Part shown: positions 33,008 to 42,116 of the stretch, in pieces | How positions within the stretch are numbered: position 1 is the first letter of the stretch | Layout: every line of letters begins with the position of its first letter | Assembly: GCA_036558745.1 (NCBI GenBank) | Contig: DATBEZ010000038.1 | Location: 11,873 to 75,872 of the forward strand | DNA length: 64,000 nucleotides | Source: JAMXLJ01 sp036558745 | GTDB lineage: Bacteria > Actinomycetota > Acidimicrobiia > IMCC26256 > JAMXLJ01 | Reading direction: 5' to 3' | Notes under the pieces: generated by a model | Seen by the model: the letters and a program-made list of their open reading frames with translations, nothing else | Told to the model about the DNA's origin: nothing | Databases searched by the model: none | Translations under genes and position numbers: made by a program

Positions 33008-33874
33008 CTACTGGTCCAGCTTGAAGATCCGCATCGCGTTCTCGCGGAGGAACTTGGGCCACACGTGGTCGCGGAACGCGACGTTCGGCAGCTCGTCGAA
33101 GATGCGCTCGAGGCTCAACCCCATCGGGTAGTAGCCCGCGTACATGATCTTGTCGGCGCCGCGCGTGTTCGCGTAGTCGATCACGGCCTTCGGGTAGTAC
33201 TTGGGCGCGAACGCGCTCGTCATGTACGACAGGCCCGGCCACTTGAGCATCAGCTTCACCGCGAGCGCTTCCCACGGCTCCGCGCCGTGGCGCATCACGA
33301 TCCGAAGCTCGGGGAAGTCGTAACAGACCTGGTCGAAGTGCATGACGTCCTGGCATGCCGACGGCAGACGCGGTCCCGCGATGCCCGCGTTCGCGACGAT
33401 CGGGATGTCGAGGTCGATGCACGTCTGGTAGATCGGGTAGTACCGACGGTCGCTCACCGGCACCTGGGGATTGCAGCCGGCGGGGAACGTCGTCACCGCC
33501 TTGATGCCGTGCTCGTCGTGCGCGGCGCGGATCGCGCGCACCGCGCCCGTGATGTCGTTCGGGTCGACCTCGAGGCTGGCCTTGAACCGGTCGGGGTGGT
33601 CGCGCAGCGCCTGCTCGGTGCGTGTGCTCCCGAGCCCGACCAGCCCGAGCTCGATCCCGTACCGGTCCATCTGCGCGAGCGTGACGTCGACGGGATCGGC
33701 GTCGTCGTCGAGACGGTTCGGCACCTGCTTGAACATGTACTCGGCGGGGAACTCCATCTCGCGGCTCTCCGCGTCACGCAGCTGCGACTGCATGAAGTCG
33801 TAGTGCCGGCGCGCGTTCGCGCTCGGGAAGCCGATCATCAGGTCGACGATCCCGACGTCGTTCGGCATCCCCAT
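33008..33874 (-). CDS. amidohydrolase family protein, atypical N-terminus
   Basis: A 288-residue TIM-barrel amidohydrolase_2 relative. The body shows VTLAQMDRYGIELGLVGLG, HDEHGIKAVTTFPAGCNP, CIDLDIPIVANAGIAGPR, ELRIVMRHGAEPWEAL and ADKIMYAGYYPMGLSLERI. The first strand reads VGIVDLMIGFP where metal-dependent members have DxHxH, and the terminal loop has AGYYP in place of xxDxPH. Several metal ligands are therefore missing and it may be a metal-free lyase or a non-catalytic relative. This subgroup is seen in lipid-degrading actinobacteria. Confidence 0.82.
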   Translation of the reverse strand: MGMPNDVGIVDLMIGFPSANARRHYDFMQSQLRDAESREMEFPAEYMFKQVPNRLDDDADPVDVTLAQMDRYGIELGLVGLGSTRTEQALRDHPDRFKASLEVDPNDITGAVRAIRAAHDEHGIKAVTTFPAGCNPQVPVSDRRYYPIYQTCIDLDIPIVANAGIAGPRLPSACQDVMHFDQVCYDFPELRIVMRHGAEPWEALAVKLMLKWPGLSYMTSAFAPKYYPKAVIDYANTRGADKIMYAGYYPMGLSLERIFDELPNVAFRDHVWPKFLRENAMRIFKLDQ

Positions 33875-33999
33875 GGTCTCGCGTGCCCCTTCCGGCCGTC
33901 CTCGGTGACGCGGGTTCGGCGACGCTACGAGTGCACGCGCAACGTGGTCAAACAGCCCGCAGGTGCCCGTCCACGGCGCGCGCGAGCAGAATCACGCCC

Positions 34000-34767
34000 G
34001 TGCCCGGGCCCGACAGCGACGCATCCCTCGACGACCACGCGTTGGCCGCGGCGCTCGCGCGCCGGGCCGCCGAGCTCCTCGTCGAGCTGCGCGGCAGTGG
34101 GCTCACCGGCCGTGCGCTGGGAGACGAGGGTGACCAGCGCTCGCATACCCTGCTGACGCGCGGCCTCGCGGCCGCGCGGCCGCACGACGCGGTCCTCTCG
34201 GAAGAGGGCCGCGACGGCCCCGCGCGCCTCGACGCGGCGCGGGTGTGGATCATCGACCCGCTCGACGGCACGCGGGAGTACGGCGAGCCGGGACGCGACG
34301 ACTGGGCCGTGCACGTCGCGCTGTGGGCCGGCGGCGAGCTGGCCGCCGGCGCGGTCGCGCTCCCCGCGTCCGGCACCGTGCTCGCGACGCCGCGCGTCGA
34401 GCCGCCCGCAGCCCGACGCGACGCGAGCACGCCGCTGCGCATCGTGGTGAGCCGCTCGCGCCCACCCGAGGTCGCGAGCGAGCTCGCGGGGCGCCTCGGG
34501 GCCGAGCTCGTCGAGCTGGGATCGGCCGGCGCGAAGACCGCGGCGGTCGTGCGGGGCGAGGTCGACGCGTACGTCCACGCCGGCGGCCAGTACGAGTGGG
34601 ACTCGGCGGCACCGGTCGCCGTCGCGCGCGCGGCGGGGCTGCACGCGTCGCGTCTCGACGGCGGCCCTCTGGTCTACAACCGGCCCGACCCGTACCTGCC
34701 CGACCTGCTCGTGTGCCGGGCCGAGCTCGCGTCGACCGTCCTCGAGGTGCTCACGACATCGAGGTGA
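34000..34767 (+). CDS. cysQ: 3'(2'),5'-bisphosphate nucleotidase/inositol monophosphatase family protein
   Basis: A 255-residue Mg/Li-type phosphatase. The metal site is formed by VLSEEGRD (Glu pair), WIIDPLDGTREYGEPGRDDW and the terminal GGQYEWDSAAPVAVARAAGL. The EYGEP and YEWDSAAP sequences are typical of actinobacterial CysQ, which hydrolyses PAP and PAPS in sulfate activation. That would suit a genome with a PAPS-using sulfotransferase. GTG start seven bases after CAGAAT. An inositol phosphatase is the alternative. Confidence 0.87.
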   Translation: MPGPDSDASLDDHALAAALARRAAELLVELRGSGLTGRALGDEGDQRSHTLLTRGLAAARPHDAVLSEEGRDGPARLDAARVWIIDPLDGTREYGEPGRDDWAVHVALWAGGELAAGAVALPASGTVLATPRVEPPAARRDASTPLRIVVSRSRPPEVASELAGRLGAELVELGSAGAKTAAVVRGEVDAYVHAGGQYEWDSAAPVAVARAAGLHASRLDGGPLVYNRPDPYLPDLLVCRAELASTVLEVLTTSR

Positions 34768-34809
34768 TCAGCGTCGCCACGGCACCCGGAGCCGGCGCGG
34801 ACGGGCGCG

Positions 34810-34815
34810 TACGCT
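34810..34815 (+). promoter_or_regulatory. -10 box for leaderless ABC ATPase transcript
   Basis: TACGCT followed by six bases and the ATG of the ABC ATPase gene, with no ribosome-binding site between. The same six-base sequence stands before the methyltransferase at 42803. Confidence 0.5.
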
Positions 34816-34821
34816 CCTGCG

Positions 34822-35733
34822 ATGGCATCCGATCCCGGCGACGACGCGCGCGCGACGACGGGTGCGTCGGTCGTGGCGCAGCTCGAAGGCGCCGCGGTCC
34901 GGACGCCGGACGCGACGCTGCTCGCGCCGCTGTCCTGGCGGGTGCGGGCCGGCGAGCACTGGGTCGTGCTCGGACCGAACGGTGCTGGCAAGACCACGCT
35001 GCTGTCGTTGCTGGCGGCGCGTCGTCAGCCCAGCGCGGGACGGGTGCGATTGCTGGGCGAGGAGCTGGGCCGGGTCGACGTGCGCACCCTGTGGCCGCGG
35101 CTCGGACTCGTCGGTCACACCATCGCGGATCGCGTCCCGCCGCGCGCCCGCGCGGTCGACGTCGTGCGCACCGGACCGACCGGCTCGTTGACCCCGTGGT
35201 GGGACAAGCCCGACCGCGAGGCCGAGGCGACGGCGCGCGCGCTCCTCGCCCGGCTCGGGTGCGGCGCGCTCGCGGACCGCACCCTCGAAACGTGCTCGCA
35301 GGGTGAGCGCCAGCGCGTGCTCCTCGCGCGGGCGCTCACGGCCCGGCCCGAGCTCCTGCTGCTCGACGAGCCCGCCGCCGGGCTGGACATGCCCGGCCGC
35401 GAGGCGCTGCTCGGCGCGCTCGCACACGCGGCGGCCGGCGGACCCGACGGCGCGCTCAGCGCGACGTCGGTGCTCGTGACCCATCACCTCGAGGAGATCC
35501 CGGCGAGCACCACCCACGGGCTGCTCCTCACGCGGGGCGCGCTCGTCGCCGCGGGTCCGCTCACGGACGTGCTGCGGCCCGCGCCCCTCGAGGACTGCTT
35601 CGGCCTCCCCGTGCGCGTCGAACGCCATGCCGGGCGATGGTTCGCCCGGGCGGATCCTGCGTGGTCGCTCTCCGTGGCCGGGATGAAACGTGTTCCGGAA
35701 CCGCCCCCGGGCTGTAGTAGAACGGACGCTTGA
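34822..35733 (+). CDS. ABC transporter-type ATP-binding protein
   Basis: A 303-residue single ATPase domain. Walker A is GPNGAGKTT (51-59), the signature is CSQGERQR and Walker B with catalytic Glu is LLLLDEPAAGLD, with the H-loop in VLVTHHLEEIP. The sequence resembles ModF-like or cofactor-import ATPases that act alone. No permease gene is adjacent, so its partner lies elsewhere or it works without one. Its tail overlaps the upstream region of the STAS gene. Confidence 0.9.
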   Translation: MASDPGDDARATTGASVVAQLEGAAVRTPDATLLAPLSWRVRAGEHWVVLGPNGAGKTTLLSLLAARRQPSAGRVRLLGEELGRVDVRTLWPRLGLVGHTIADRVPPRARAVDVVRTGPTGSLTPWWDKPDREAEATARALLARLGCGALADRTLETCSQGERQRVLLARALTARPELLLLDEPAAGLDMPGREALLGALAHAAAGGPDGALSATSVLVTHHLEEIPASTTHGLLLTRGALVAAGPLTDVLRPAPLEDCFGLPVRVERHAGRWFARADPAWSLSVAGMKRVPEPPPGCSRTDA

Positions 35734-35767
35734 CGCGTTCGTCCTGACGAGCGCGCAGATCCCCGAG

Positions 35768-36094
35768 GTGGCAGCTCCCTTGGACGCGGCAGACACCACG
35801 CACGAGGGCTCACGCGCGCGCGACGCCGTGCGGCTCAACGGCCCGATCGACCTCGCCAGCGCACCCGACATCGAACGCATGCTGACGCTGCGGGTCGCGA
35901 CGGCAGAGGGAGCCGTCGCCCTCGACCTGTCCGAGACCGACTTCATGGACTCGAGCGGCCTCAGCATGCTGGTGCGCCTCAGGAACAAGGCCCACGCGCG
36001 CGGGCTCGCGCTGGTGCTGGTCGACCCGAGTCCGCCCGTGCGCCGGCTGCTCGAGATCACCCGCGTGGACGGCCTGTTCACCTTCGCGGGCTGA
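35768..36094 (+). CDS. STAS domain protein (anti-sigma factor antagonist type)
   Basis: A 108-residue STAS protein: RLNGPIDLASAPDIERML, VALDLSETDFMDSSGLSMLV and PPVRRLLEITRVDGLFTF. The loop DSSG contains the Ser phosphorylated by RsbW-type kinases. Start is uncertain; I chose the GTG before AAPLDAAD, while an in-frame GTG at 35690 would overlap the ABC gene by 44 bp. No anti-sigma kinase is adjacent, so the switch partner is elsewhere. A sequence TGAAACGTGTTCC lies about 80 nt upstream. Confidence 0.85.
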   Translation: MAAPLDAADTTHEGSRARDAVRLNGPIDLASAPDIERMLTLRVATAEGAVALDLSETDFMDSSGLSMLVRLRNKAHARGLALVLVDPSPPVRRLLEITRVDGLFTFAG

Positions 36095-36100
36095 GCCGGG

Positions 36101-37243
36101 TCACACCCCGCGGTCGCGGGACGCACCCGCGTAGGTGACGAGCCGCGACAGGTCGGATTCGGTGACGACACCCACCGGCCGAGCGCCGTCCAGCACGAGC
36201 ACCGCGGGAGGCACGTCGACGTTCGCGAACGCGTCGAGCAGGGCGGGCGCAGGATCCGGCGGCGCGACCGTCGGCACCTGCGCGATCGGTGTGGCGACCT
36301 GGGCGACCGTCGTCGTCGCGCGTGCGGCGGCAGGCAGCGCGCGCACCCGCTCCAGCGTCACGAGGCCGATCACGTTGCCTGCGCCGTCGACGACCGGGAA
36401 CGCGAGGTCACGGTGCACGAGGAGGTAATGGTCGACGAAGTCACGCGCGGTGACCCAACCGGGAACCGGCGTCGGGTTCGGTGTCATCACGTCGGCAACC
36501 CGACGGCCGTGCAGCACGTCCTGCAACCGGGCGCGCGCCTCCTCGGCGCGCGCGGACGTGATCAGGAACCAGCCGAGCAGCGCGAGCCAGAGCCCACCGC
36601 CGATCCCGCTGCCGAAGCCGAACTCGACGAACCCGAGCCCCACCAGCACCCAGCCGAGGACCTGCCCGGCGCGGCTCGACGTCTCCGTCGCGCGGAGGCG
36701 GTCGCCGTGGCGCCACCAGAGGAACGCGTGGAGCAGCCGGCCGCCGTCGAGCGGCGCGCCCGGCAAGGCGTTGAACACCGCGAGCACGACGTTGATGAGT
36801 CCGAGCCACCACAGGACGGCCACGACGAGGCGTGACGCGTCGAGCGCGTCGAGCCCGAGCGCGAGCCCCCCGAGCGCGATCCCGATCACCAGGCTCGTGA
36901 GCGGTCCCGCGCCCGTGATGCGTAGCTCCGCTGCCGGCGTGGGCGCGTCGTCGTGCATCCGGGTCATGCCGCCGAGCATCCACAGCGTGATCCCGTCGAC
37001 CTCGACGCCCTCGTGGCGGGCGACGACCGCGTGGGCCACCTCGTGGGCGAGGACCGCGGCGAGGAAGAGCACGGCGGTCACGACTCCGGCGAGGACATGG
37101 GCGGCGACCGGGTAGTGCGGTGCCTCGTCCGGGAAGCGGCCGGCGGCGAGGCCCGCCGCGAGCAGCACCACCACGACGAGCAGGCTCCAGTGGAGCCCGA
37201 TCTCGACGCCGGCGATGCGGCCGAGCCGAACACTGTTCTTCAT
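36101..37243 (-). CDS. site-2-type zinc metalloprotease with paired CBS domains
   Basis: A 380-residue membrane protein of the M50B family. Zinc site HEVAH is at 67-71 within a membrane helix and the second motif is NALPGAPLDGGR. Six hydrophobic helices fill the first 230 residues, and two CBS modules follow (VADVMTPNPTPVPGWVTAR and VDVPPAVLVLDGARPVGVV). Such proteins cut membrane-bound regulators such as anti-sigma factors, and CBS pairs may sense adenine nucleotides. It converges on the STAS gene with a 6-nt gap. Confidence 0.93.
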   Translation of the reverse strand: MKNSVRLGRIAGVEIGLHWSLLVVVVLLAAGLAAGRFPDEAPHYPVAAHVLAGVVTAVLFLAAVLAHEVAHAVVARHEGVEVDGITLWMLGGMTRMHDDAPTPAAELRITGAGPLTSLVIGIALGGLALGLDALDASRLVVAVLWWLGLINVVLAVFNALPGAPLDGGRLLHAFLWWRHGDRLRATETSSRAGQVLGWVLVGLGFVEFGFGSGIGGGLWLALLGWFLITSARAEEARARLQDVLHGRRVADVMTPNPTPVPGWVTARDFVDHYLLVHRDLAFPVVDGAGNVIGLVTLERVRALPAAARATTTVAQVATPIAQVPTVAPPDPAPALLDAFANVDVPPAVLVLDGARPVGVVTESDLSRLVTYAGASRDRGV

Positions 37244-37424
37244 GACACCGTCCCGGTGGGCGACGCGCGTGCGCGTGGCTCTCCACGATCGCGCGTGTGG
37301 CGACGCCTGCGAAGGCCGGCTCCCGGGCGCTTCCCGGTTCGGGACGGTGACGTCCGACTGCTCCAGCGGGCGGCCCATCCTGCCGATCTGACAGGGATCG
37401 CACCGCTGCACGTCGAGGACCAGA

Positions 37425-38051
37425 ATGACCCGCCCGCCCGACCCGAATCCCGTGCCCGGCCTCCCGTCCGGCACCCGTCGGGCCGCCGCCCTGCGCACCG
37501 CGGGCCGTGCCCTGCTGCTCGTGCTCGCGTCGGCGCTGGTCGCGGGCGTCGCGGCACGGGAGCTGCGCCCGCCGCCGTCGCCGCACCCGCGCGTGTACGG
37601 CGCCGCGCTCGCCGAGCCCGGGCCGACGGGGCGGCGCTGCCCCGACGCGCTCGACGCGGCATGCGCCCGCGCGGTGGGCACCCGGGTCGGGGTGACCGTC
37701 GCGTGGCTGCCCGACGGCGACGGCTGGCGGGGCGCGGGGATGCAGTCCGGGGGCTCGGGTGCACACGGTTGGGCGACCCAGACGCTGCGCACCGAGCACG
37801 CCACGCTGACCCTCACGTCGAACTCCCCCGCGGCCGAGGTCGGCGAGCCGGCCTCCGTTCCCGGCGCGACCGGCCTGACCGTCCGTGTCGCGGACGGCGG
37901 CGAGCGCGTGCAGCTGGTGTGGTCCCGGAGCGGTACGCGCTACGTCGCCGATGCCCGTGCCGACGGGCCCGCGACCCTGGGCGAGCTCGGCGCGCTGGTC
38001 GACACCTGGCATCGCATCCGGTACGCGAGCCCGGTGACCGGCTGGTCCTGA
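37425..38051 (+). CDS. hypothetical exported or membrane-anchored protein
   Basis: A 208-residue protein with one N-terminal hydrophobic helix (residues about 24-44, ALRTAGRALLLVLASALVAG) preceded by Arg residues, then an exported Ala/Gly/Pro-rich region. CPDALDAACARAV holds two Cys that could form a disulfide. No family recognised. Divergent from the site-2 protease by 181 bp and convergent with the nudix gene. The G+C codon pattern supports coding. Confidence 0.6.
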   Translation: MTRPPDPNPVPGLPSGTRRAAALRTAGRALLLVLASALVAGVAARELRPPPSPHPRVYGAALAEPGPTGRRCPDALDAACARAVGTRVGVTVAWLPDGDGWRGAGMQSGGSGAHGWATQTLRTEHATLTLTSNSPAAEVGEPASVPGATGLTVRVADGGERVQLVWSRSGTRYVADARADGPATLGELGALVDTWHRIRYASPVTGWS

Positions 38052-38088
38052 CGCACCGGGCGCGCGACGGCGCTTCGTCGTCGCCGGC

Positions 38089-38649
38089 TCAGCCGTGCTG
38101 CAACTCGGGTCCGAGACGCTCGTACGCGTCGCGCACGATGCGGGCGTGGTCGAACGCGAGCCTGACGTGACCAGCCGACGCGGGGTCGAGCGCGAGGTCG
38201 CGAACCGGGATCACCTCGGCCCGTGCCGCGTCCGAGCCGGCCGTCGGCGTTGGTGCGCCCGCGACCACACCGGCGAAGACGACCGAGACCGTGCGCTGGC
38301 GCGGGTCGCGACCCACGTCCCCGTACGCGCCCAGCTGCGCGAAGTGCGCGCTCCACGCCTCGGCACCGATGTCCACGCCCGTCTCTTCGAGCAGCTCGCG
38401 ACGGGCGGCGGCGTCGAGGGTCGCGTCACCGGGGTCGAGGAAGCCGCCGGGCAGTGCCCACGACCCGCGGAACGGATGGCCGCCGCGCTCGACGAGCAGC
38501 ACGGCCGGACCGTCGTCACCCACGCTCAAGACGACGATGTCGACGGTCACCGCGGTCTGCTCGTAGCTCGTGGGGTCGTAGGTGGCCAGGAACCGCGCCT
38601 CGTCGTCGTCCTCCGCGTCGTGAGCGTCGTGGCGTCCCGGGTCGGGCAC
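38089..38649 (-). CDS. NUDIX hydrolase
   Basis: A 186-residue NUDIX protein. The Nudix box reads GGFLDPGDATLDAAA followed by RRELLEETGVD, with Asp at the position of the first Glu and the catalytic REL-EE intact. The front strand TVDIVVLSVGDDGPAVLLVE and WALPGGF match ADP-ribose pyrophosphatase/NrtR-like folds, but no C-terminal winged-helix DNA-binding domain is present. It lies 6 nt downstream of the nicotinamidase-like gene, so a role in NAD or ADP-ribose turnover is likely from context. Confidence 0.9.
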   Translation of the reverse strand: MPDPGRHDAHDAEDDDEARFLATYDPTSYEQTAVTVDIVVLSVGDDGPAVLLVERGGHPFRGSWALPGGFLDPGDATLDAAARRELLEETGVDIGAEAWSAHFAQLGAYGDVGRDPRQRTVSVVFAGVVAGAPTPTAGSDAARAEVIPVRDLALDPASAGHVRLAFDHARIVRDAYERLGPELQHG

Positions 38650-38655
38650 GGGCGC

Positions 38656-39267
38656 TCAGACCAGGTCGCCGAGGCCCGGTGCGAGCTGCACGCCTGCCGC
38701 CTTCATGCGGCCGATCGCCGCCGCCGTGGTCTCGGGCGTCAGGCCCGCGATCGCACCCCGCAGCACCCGGGTCGCATACCCGTGGCGCACGCCGTCGAGC
38801 GCGGTCTCGGTGACGCAGAGCTCGGCGGGCATGCCCACCACGTCGATGGCCGTGATCCGGTGTCGCCCGAGCCAGCCGTCGAGGGGCTCGCCCGTGTGGT
38901 GCTCGATCGACTCGAACCCCGACGCCGCGCCGCCGTGGTGGCCCTTGTCGAACACGGCGTCGAACTCGAGCTCCTCGACCGTCGCGTGCAGGCGCGCCCC
39001 CTGGGTGTCCGCGATGCAGTGCGGCGGCCAGCTCGTCTCGAAGTCGGGAGGCGTGCCCGGCGCCGCGAAGTGCGACCCGGGATCGACGTGCCAGTCGCGT
39101 GTCGCCACGACCGCCTCGTACTCGGCCTCCTGCGCGAGCAACGCGATCGCGGCGGCGACGTCGTTGCCACCGCGAAGCGCCGCCGCGCCGCCTTCGCAGA
39201 GATCACGCTGGACGTCGACGACGATCAACGCCCGCCGTTCGTCGTCAGGGATCACGTCGTGCGCCAT
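38656..39267 (-). CDS. pncA: isochorismatase-fold nicotinamidase
   Basis: A 203-residue cysteine hydrolase. VVDVQRDLCEGGAAAL supplies the catalytic Asp, ATRDWHVDPGSHF the metal-binding Asp and His, and VVGMPAELCVTETALDG the nucleophile Cys with AELC in place of the usual TDYC. It should deamidate nicotinamide to nicotinate. It sits between the nicotinate phosphoribosyltransferase and nudix genes, matching NAD salvage. Length agrees with PncA. Confidence 0.87.
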   Translation of the reverse strand: MAHDVIPDDERRALIVVDVQRDLCEGGAAALRGGNDVAAAIALLAQEAEYEAVVATRDWHVDPGSHFAAPGTPPDFETSWPPHCIADTQGARLHATVEELEFDAVFDKGHHGGAASGFESIEHHTGEPLDGWLGRHRITAIDVVGMPAELCVTETALDGVRHGYATRVLRGAIAGLTPETTAAAIGRMKAAGVQLAPGLGDLV

Positions 39268-39316
39268 GTCGCCCCACTTCCGGTCACACCGGTCACCGTC
39301 GGCTACCTCTCCCCCG

Positions 39317-40621
39317 TCAGACCACTGTCGCGACGAGCGCCGGACCCGTCGCATCCGCGCGCCGAGCCGACGGCGCCAGCTCCGCGCGCGCCGCGATCGC
39401 GTGCGCGCGTGTCTCGTCGAGACTCGCCACATCGACCGGCTCGCCGTCTTCCATCAAGCGCGTCTGCAGCGGCCGTCCCGCAACGTCGCGGTCGTCGACC
39501 ACGAGATGCTCGGCCGTCGCGTACCCGTCGGGTCCCGGGACACGGAACGCGCGCTTCGGGCACGCGGTCGTCGCCTTTCCGGTCGAGCGCTTCGCGACGG
39601 GACGCAGGCGCGCGTCGTGGCTCGCGCGGCCCGACACCGCGACGAGCTTGTAGACGAACCCGGGTGTGGGTGCGAGCACGACTCGCGTCCCGACCATGAA
39701 CGCGTCGGCGGGCACCGACGCGAGACGATCGATCGCGTGCTCGTCGAGGTCGCCCGAGACCACGATGCGCGCGGCCCGGGCCCCGAGCTCGTCGAGGAGG
39801 AGCCGGGCCCGGGGCACCTCGACCAGCGGGTCGCCGGAGTCGATGCGGACGGCGCCCAGGCCGGGGCCCGCGACCTCCACCGCGGCCCGGATGCCCTGGG
39901 CGATGTCGAACGTGTCGACCAGCAGGGTCGTCCCCGGTCCCTGGGCCGCCACCTGGGCCGCGAACGCCTCCCGCTCGGAGTCGTAGGCCAGCACGAACGC
40001 GTGGGCCGCGGTGCCGGCGGTCGGGAGCCCGTAGCGGGCGGCCGCCTCGAGGTTCGACGTCGACGCGAAGCCCGCGAGGTACGCGGCTCGGGCGGCCGCG
40101 ACGGCAGCTTCCTCGTGCGTGCGACGTCCGCCGCCCTCGATGAGCGGGCGCCCCGCGGCGGCGTCGACCATGCGGCTCGCACCGGACGCGACCGCGCTGT
40201 CGTGGTTCAGGATCGAGAGGAGCAACGTCTCGAGCACGACCGCGTCACCGAACGACGCCTCGACGCTGAGCACGGGCGAGAACGGGAAGAACATCTCGCC
40301 CTCCCGGTACGCGTCGACGCGTCCGGAGAACCGGTACGACGCGAGGCGGTCGATGGTCGCCGCGCGCAGCATTCCCGTCGCGACGAGGTAGTCGAGCTGC
40401 GCGTCGTCGAAGCGAAAGCGCGCGAGCGCGTCGGCAAGACGACCGGTGCCCGCGAACACGCCGTACCCGTAACCGCGCGGGAGCGCGCGGGCGAAGACCT
40501 CGAACACGGCCGGAAGGTCGGCGACACCGGAGTCGAGCGCGGCATCGAGCATGGTGAGCTCGTACGCGTCGGTGTGCAGGCCGAGCGCGCTGAGATCCGT
40601 TCGCGTTCCGCCCGACGCCAC
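39317..40621 (-). CDS. pncB: nicotinate phosphoribosyltransferase
   Basis: A 434-residue NAPRTase. DAYELTMLDAALDSG at the N-terminus, a central LLLSILNHDSAVASGASRMV, GTAAHAFVLAYDSEREAF and RIDSGDPLVEVPRARLLL are family landmarks around the phosphoribosyl and nicotinate sites. It converts nicotinate and PRPP to nicotinate mononucleotide, the first step of Preiss-Handler salvage, and heads the pncB-pncA-nudix operon. GTG start is six bases after the strong -10 box TATATT, so the mRNA is probably leaderless. Confidence 0.95.
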   Translation of the reverse strand: MASGGTRTDLSALGLHTDAYELTMLDAALDSGVADLPAVFEVFARALPRGYGYGVFAGTGRLADALARFRFDDAQLDYLVATGMLRAATIDRLASYRFSGRVDAYREGEMFFPFSPVLSVEASFGDAVVLETLLLSILNHDSAVASGASRMVDAAAGRPLIEGGGRRTHEEAAVAAARAAYLAGFASTSNLEAAARYGLPTAGTAAHAFVLAYDSEREAFAAQVAAQGPGTTLLVDTFDIAQGIRAAVEVAGPGLGAVRIDSGDPLVEVPRARLLLDELGARAARIVVSGDLDEHAIDRLASVPADAFMVGTRVVLAPTPGFVYKLVAVSGRASHDARLRPVAKRSTGKATTACPKRAFRVPGPDGYATAEHLVVDDRDVAGRPLQTRLMEDGEPVDVASLDETRAHAIAARAELAPSARRADATGPALVATVV

Positions 40622-40627
40622 ACGCGC

Positions 40628-40633
40628 AATATA
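40628..40633 (-). promoter_or_regulatory. -10 box for leaderless pncB transcript
   Basis: TATATT, the most A/T-rich hexamer near any start in the window, ends six bases before the GTG of pncB. No ribosome-binding site can fit. No clear -35 is seen at 17 nt. Confidence 0.65.
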
Positions 40634-40687
40634 GGTCGGGAGGTCGGCCGTCGCCCCGGGCGGCGAGCCCGCGCCGACGACGCTCGG

Positions 40688-41380
40688 TCAGTGCAGGTCG
40701 GCGTAGTGCTGGCGGAACGCGTCCAGACCGATCTCGCCGGTGGCTCGCGACCCGACCTTGCCCTGCGAGTCGACGAAGATGAAGTACGGGAACGCCTGCG
40801 TGTTGACCGCCGCGGCCGCGGTGCCCTCCTTGTCGTCGAGGATCACCGGCGCCTTGGCCGCCGGCCAGTGCAGCGTGTTGTTGATCCAGTCACCCGGCGG
40901 CCAGTGCGGCGCGTTGGGTTGTTGCGAGGTGACGACCAGCGTGAGCTTGATGTCGCCGAGCGCGCCCGAAGCGAGCGCTCGCGCCAGCGGCGGCAGCTCG
41001 TTGTTGCAGTGCGGGCACCACGGCGCGCCCACCACGATGACCTGCTTGCCGCCCGTCGGCGAGACGGTCACCGGGGCGCGGTCGGGCGACTCACCCGTGA
41101 TCGTCGGGATGGGGTCGCCGTCGCCGGTGGCCGCGTTGGACTCGTCGAAGGGCTGGAGCTGCGAGCCGGAGACGCTGACCTTGCCGTAGTCGAGGAGCAC
41201 CTGACCGTTGGCACCTTTCGCCTGCTTGGTGTTGGATCCTCCCCCGGCCGCGAAGGCGGCAACCGCCGCGATCCCCACGACGACGATCACGCCGAGTGCG
41301 ACGTACAGGCCGGTGGGGCGCCGGCGCGGGCTGCGGTTCTTGGTCGCGGGTCGCTTCCGCGGCGGGGGTCGTCGGCTCAC
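40688..41380 (-). CDS. membrane-anchored thioredoxin-fold protein (DsbA/TlpA-like)
   Basis: A 230-residue protein: Arg-rich cytoplasmic start, one membrane helix at about 26-48 (YVALGVIVVVGIAAVAAFAA), and an extracytoplasmic thioredoxin domain with active site C122-P-H-C125 in VVGAPWCPHCNNELPP. FPYFIFVDSQGKV is the cis-Pro region. GTG overlaps the stop of the DsbB-like gene by 4 nt, so the pair forms an oxidase and reoxidant system for exported proteins. Confidence 0.9.
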   Translation of the reverse strand: MSRRPPPRKRPATKNRSPRRRPTGLYVALGVIVVVGIAAVAAFAAGGGSNTKQAKGANGQVLLDYGKVSVSGSQLQPFDESNAATGDGDPIPTITGESPDRAPVTVSPTGGKQVIVVGAPWCPHCNNELPPLARALASGALGDIKLTLVVTSQQPNAPHWPPGDWINNTLHWPAAKAPVILDDKEGTAAAAVNTQAFPYFIFVDSQGKVGSRATGEIGLDAFRQHYADLH

Positions 41381-41970
41381 GAGCCGCTCCGTTCCATGGC
41401 CGGTGCGCGACCGGCCGGCTCGACCGACGGGAGCGGCGCCTCGTCGGCCCCGAGCGCGTCCGGGTCGGCGACGAGGGTGAACACGATGATGGCGACGAAC
41501 CCGCACATGGCCATGAACGGGATCGTGACGAACCCGAAGTGCTCCACCCAGCGGATGTTGCACGGGTTGGTGATCTCGCACGCGCCTTCGCCGAAGTTCA
41601 GGTGCTCGACGCCGAGGTGCCACAAGGAGATGAGCAGGCCACCGGTCGCGAGCGGCAGCGCGTACCAGCGCACACTCGCATCGCGACGGAGCGCGGCGAC
41701 GACGAGCACCACCGCGAGCGAGTACATCGCGATGCGCTGGTACCAGCACAGGCGACACGGCGGGAAGTGCGCGCCCTCCGAGAGGTAGAGACTGCCGGCG
41801 GTCGCGATCACGGCGATCGTCGCTGCGAGGGCGAGGGCGCTGCGCCGCAGCATCACCCCGAACGCTCCCTCGCGTGCGCGGCCGACCAGCACCACGGCCG
41901 TCACGATCGCCCCGGCGAGCGCGATGAGCGCGAGCAACGACAGGAACGTCGTCACGGCTCGTACGGACAT
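41377..41970 (-). CDS. DsbB family disulfide-bond reoxidant
   Basis: A 197-residue membrane protein with four or five hydrophobic helices. The first Cys pair C72-x-x-C75 lies in PPCRLCWYQRIAMY and the second, C131 and C137, in GACEITNPCNIRW. This is the DsbB pattern for passing electrons from a DsbA-like partner to quinone. GAGGGAG precedes the ATG. The partner is the thioredoxin-fold protein encoded immediately downstream with an overlapping start. Confidence 0.92.
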   Translation of the reverse strand: MSVRAVTTFLSLLALIALAGAIVTAVVLVGRAREGAFGVMLRRSALALAATIAVIATAGSLYLSEGAHFPPCRLCWYQRIAMYSLAVVLVVAALRRDASVRWYALPLATGGLLISLWHLGVEHLNFGEGACEITNPCNIRWVEHFGFVTIPFMAMCGFVAIIVFTLVADPDALGADEAPLPSVEPAGRAPAMERSGS

Positions 41971-42116
41971 CCGCGCTCCCTCGATCGGTTCGCCGGAGTG
42001 CCATCGTCGCGCGCGACCGGTGTCACCCCGTGCGCGTGCCCCGGCGCGCCACTCCCCGCGCGTGAGCACCCGGCCGGGTACGACGCGGCGCACTCCTCGG
42101 GCAGGGCGGGCGTGGC

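Noticed and set aside
38705..41788. 1027-codon plus-strand open frame
   Set aside because: Antisense to pncA, pncB and the disulfide pair, all of which have family motifs and coupled starts.
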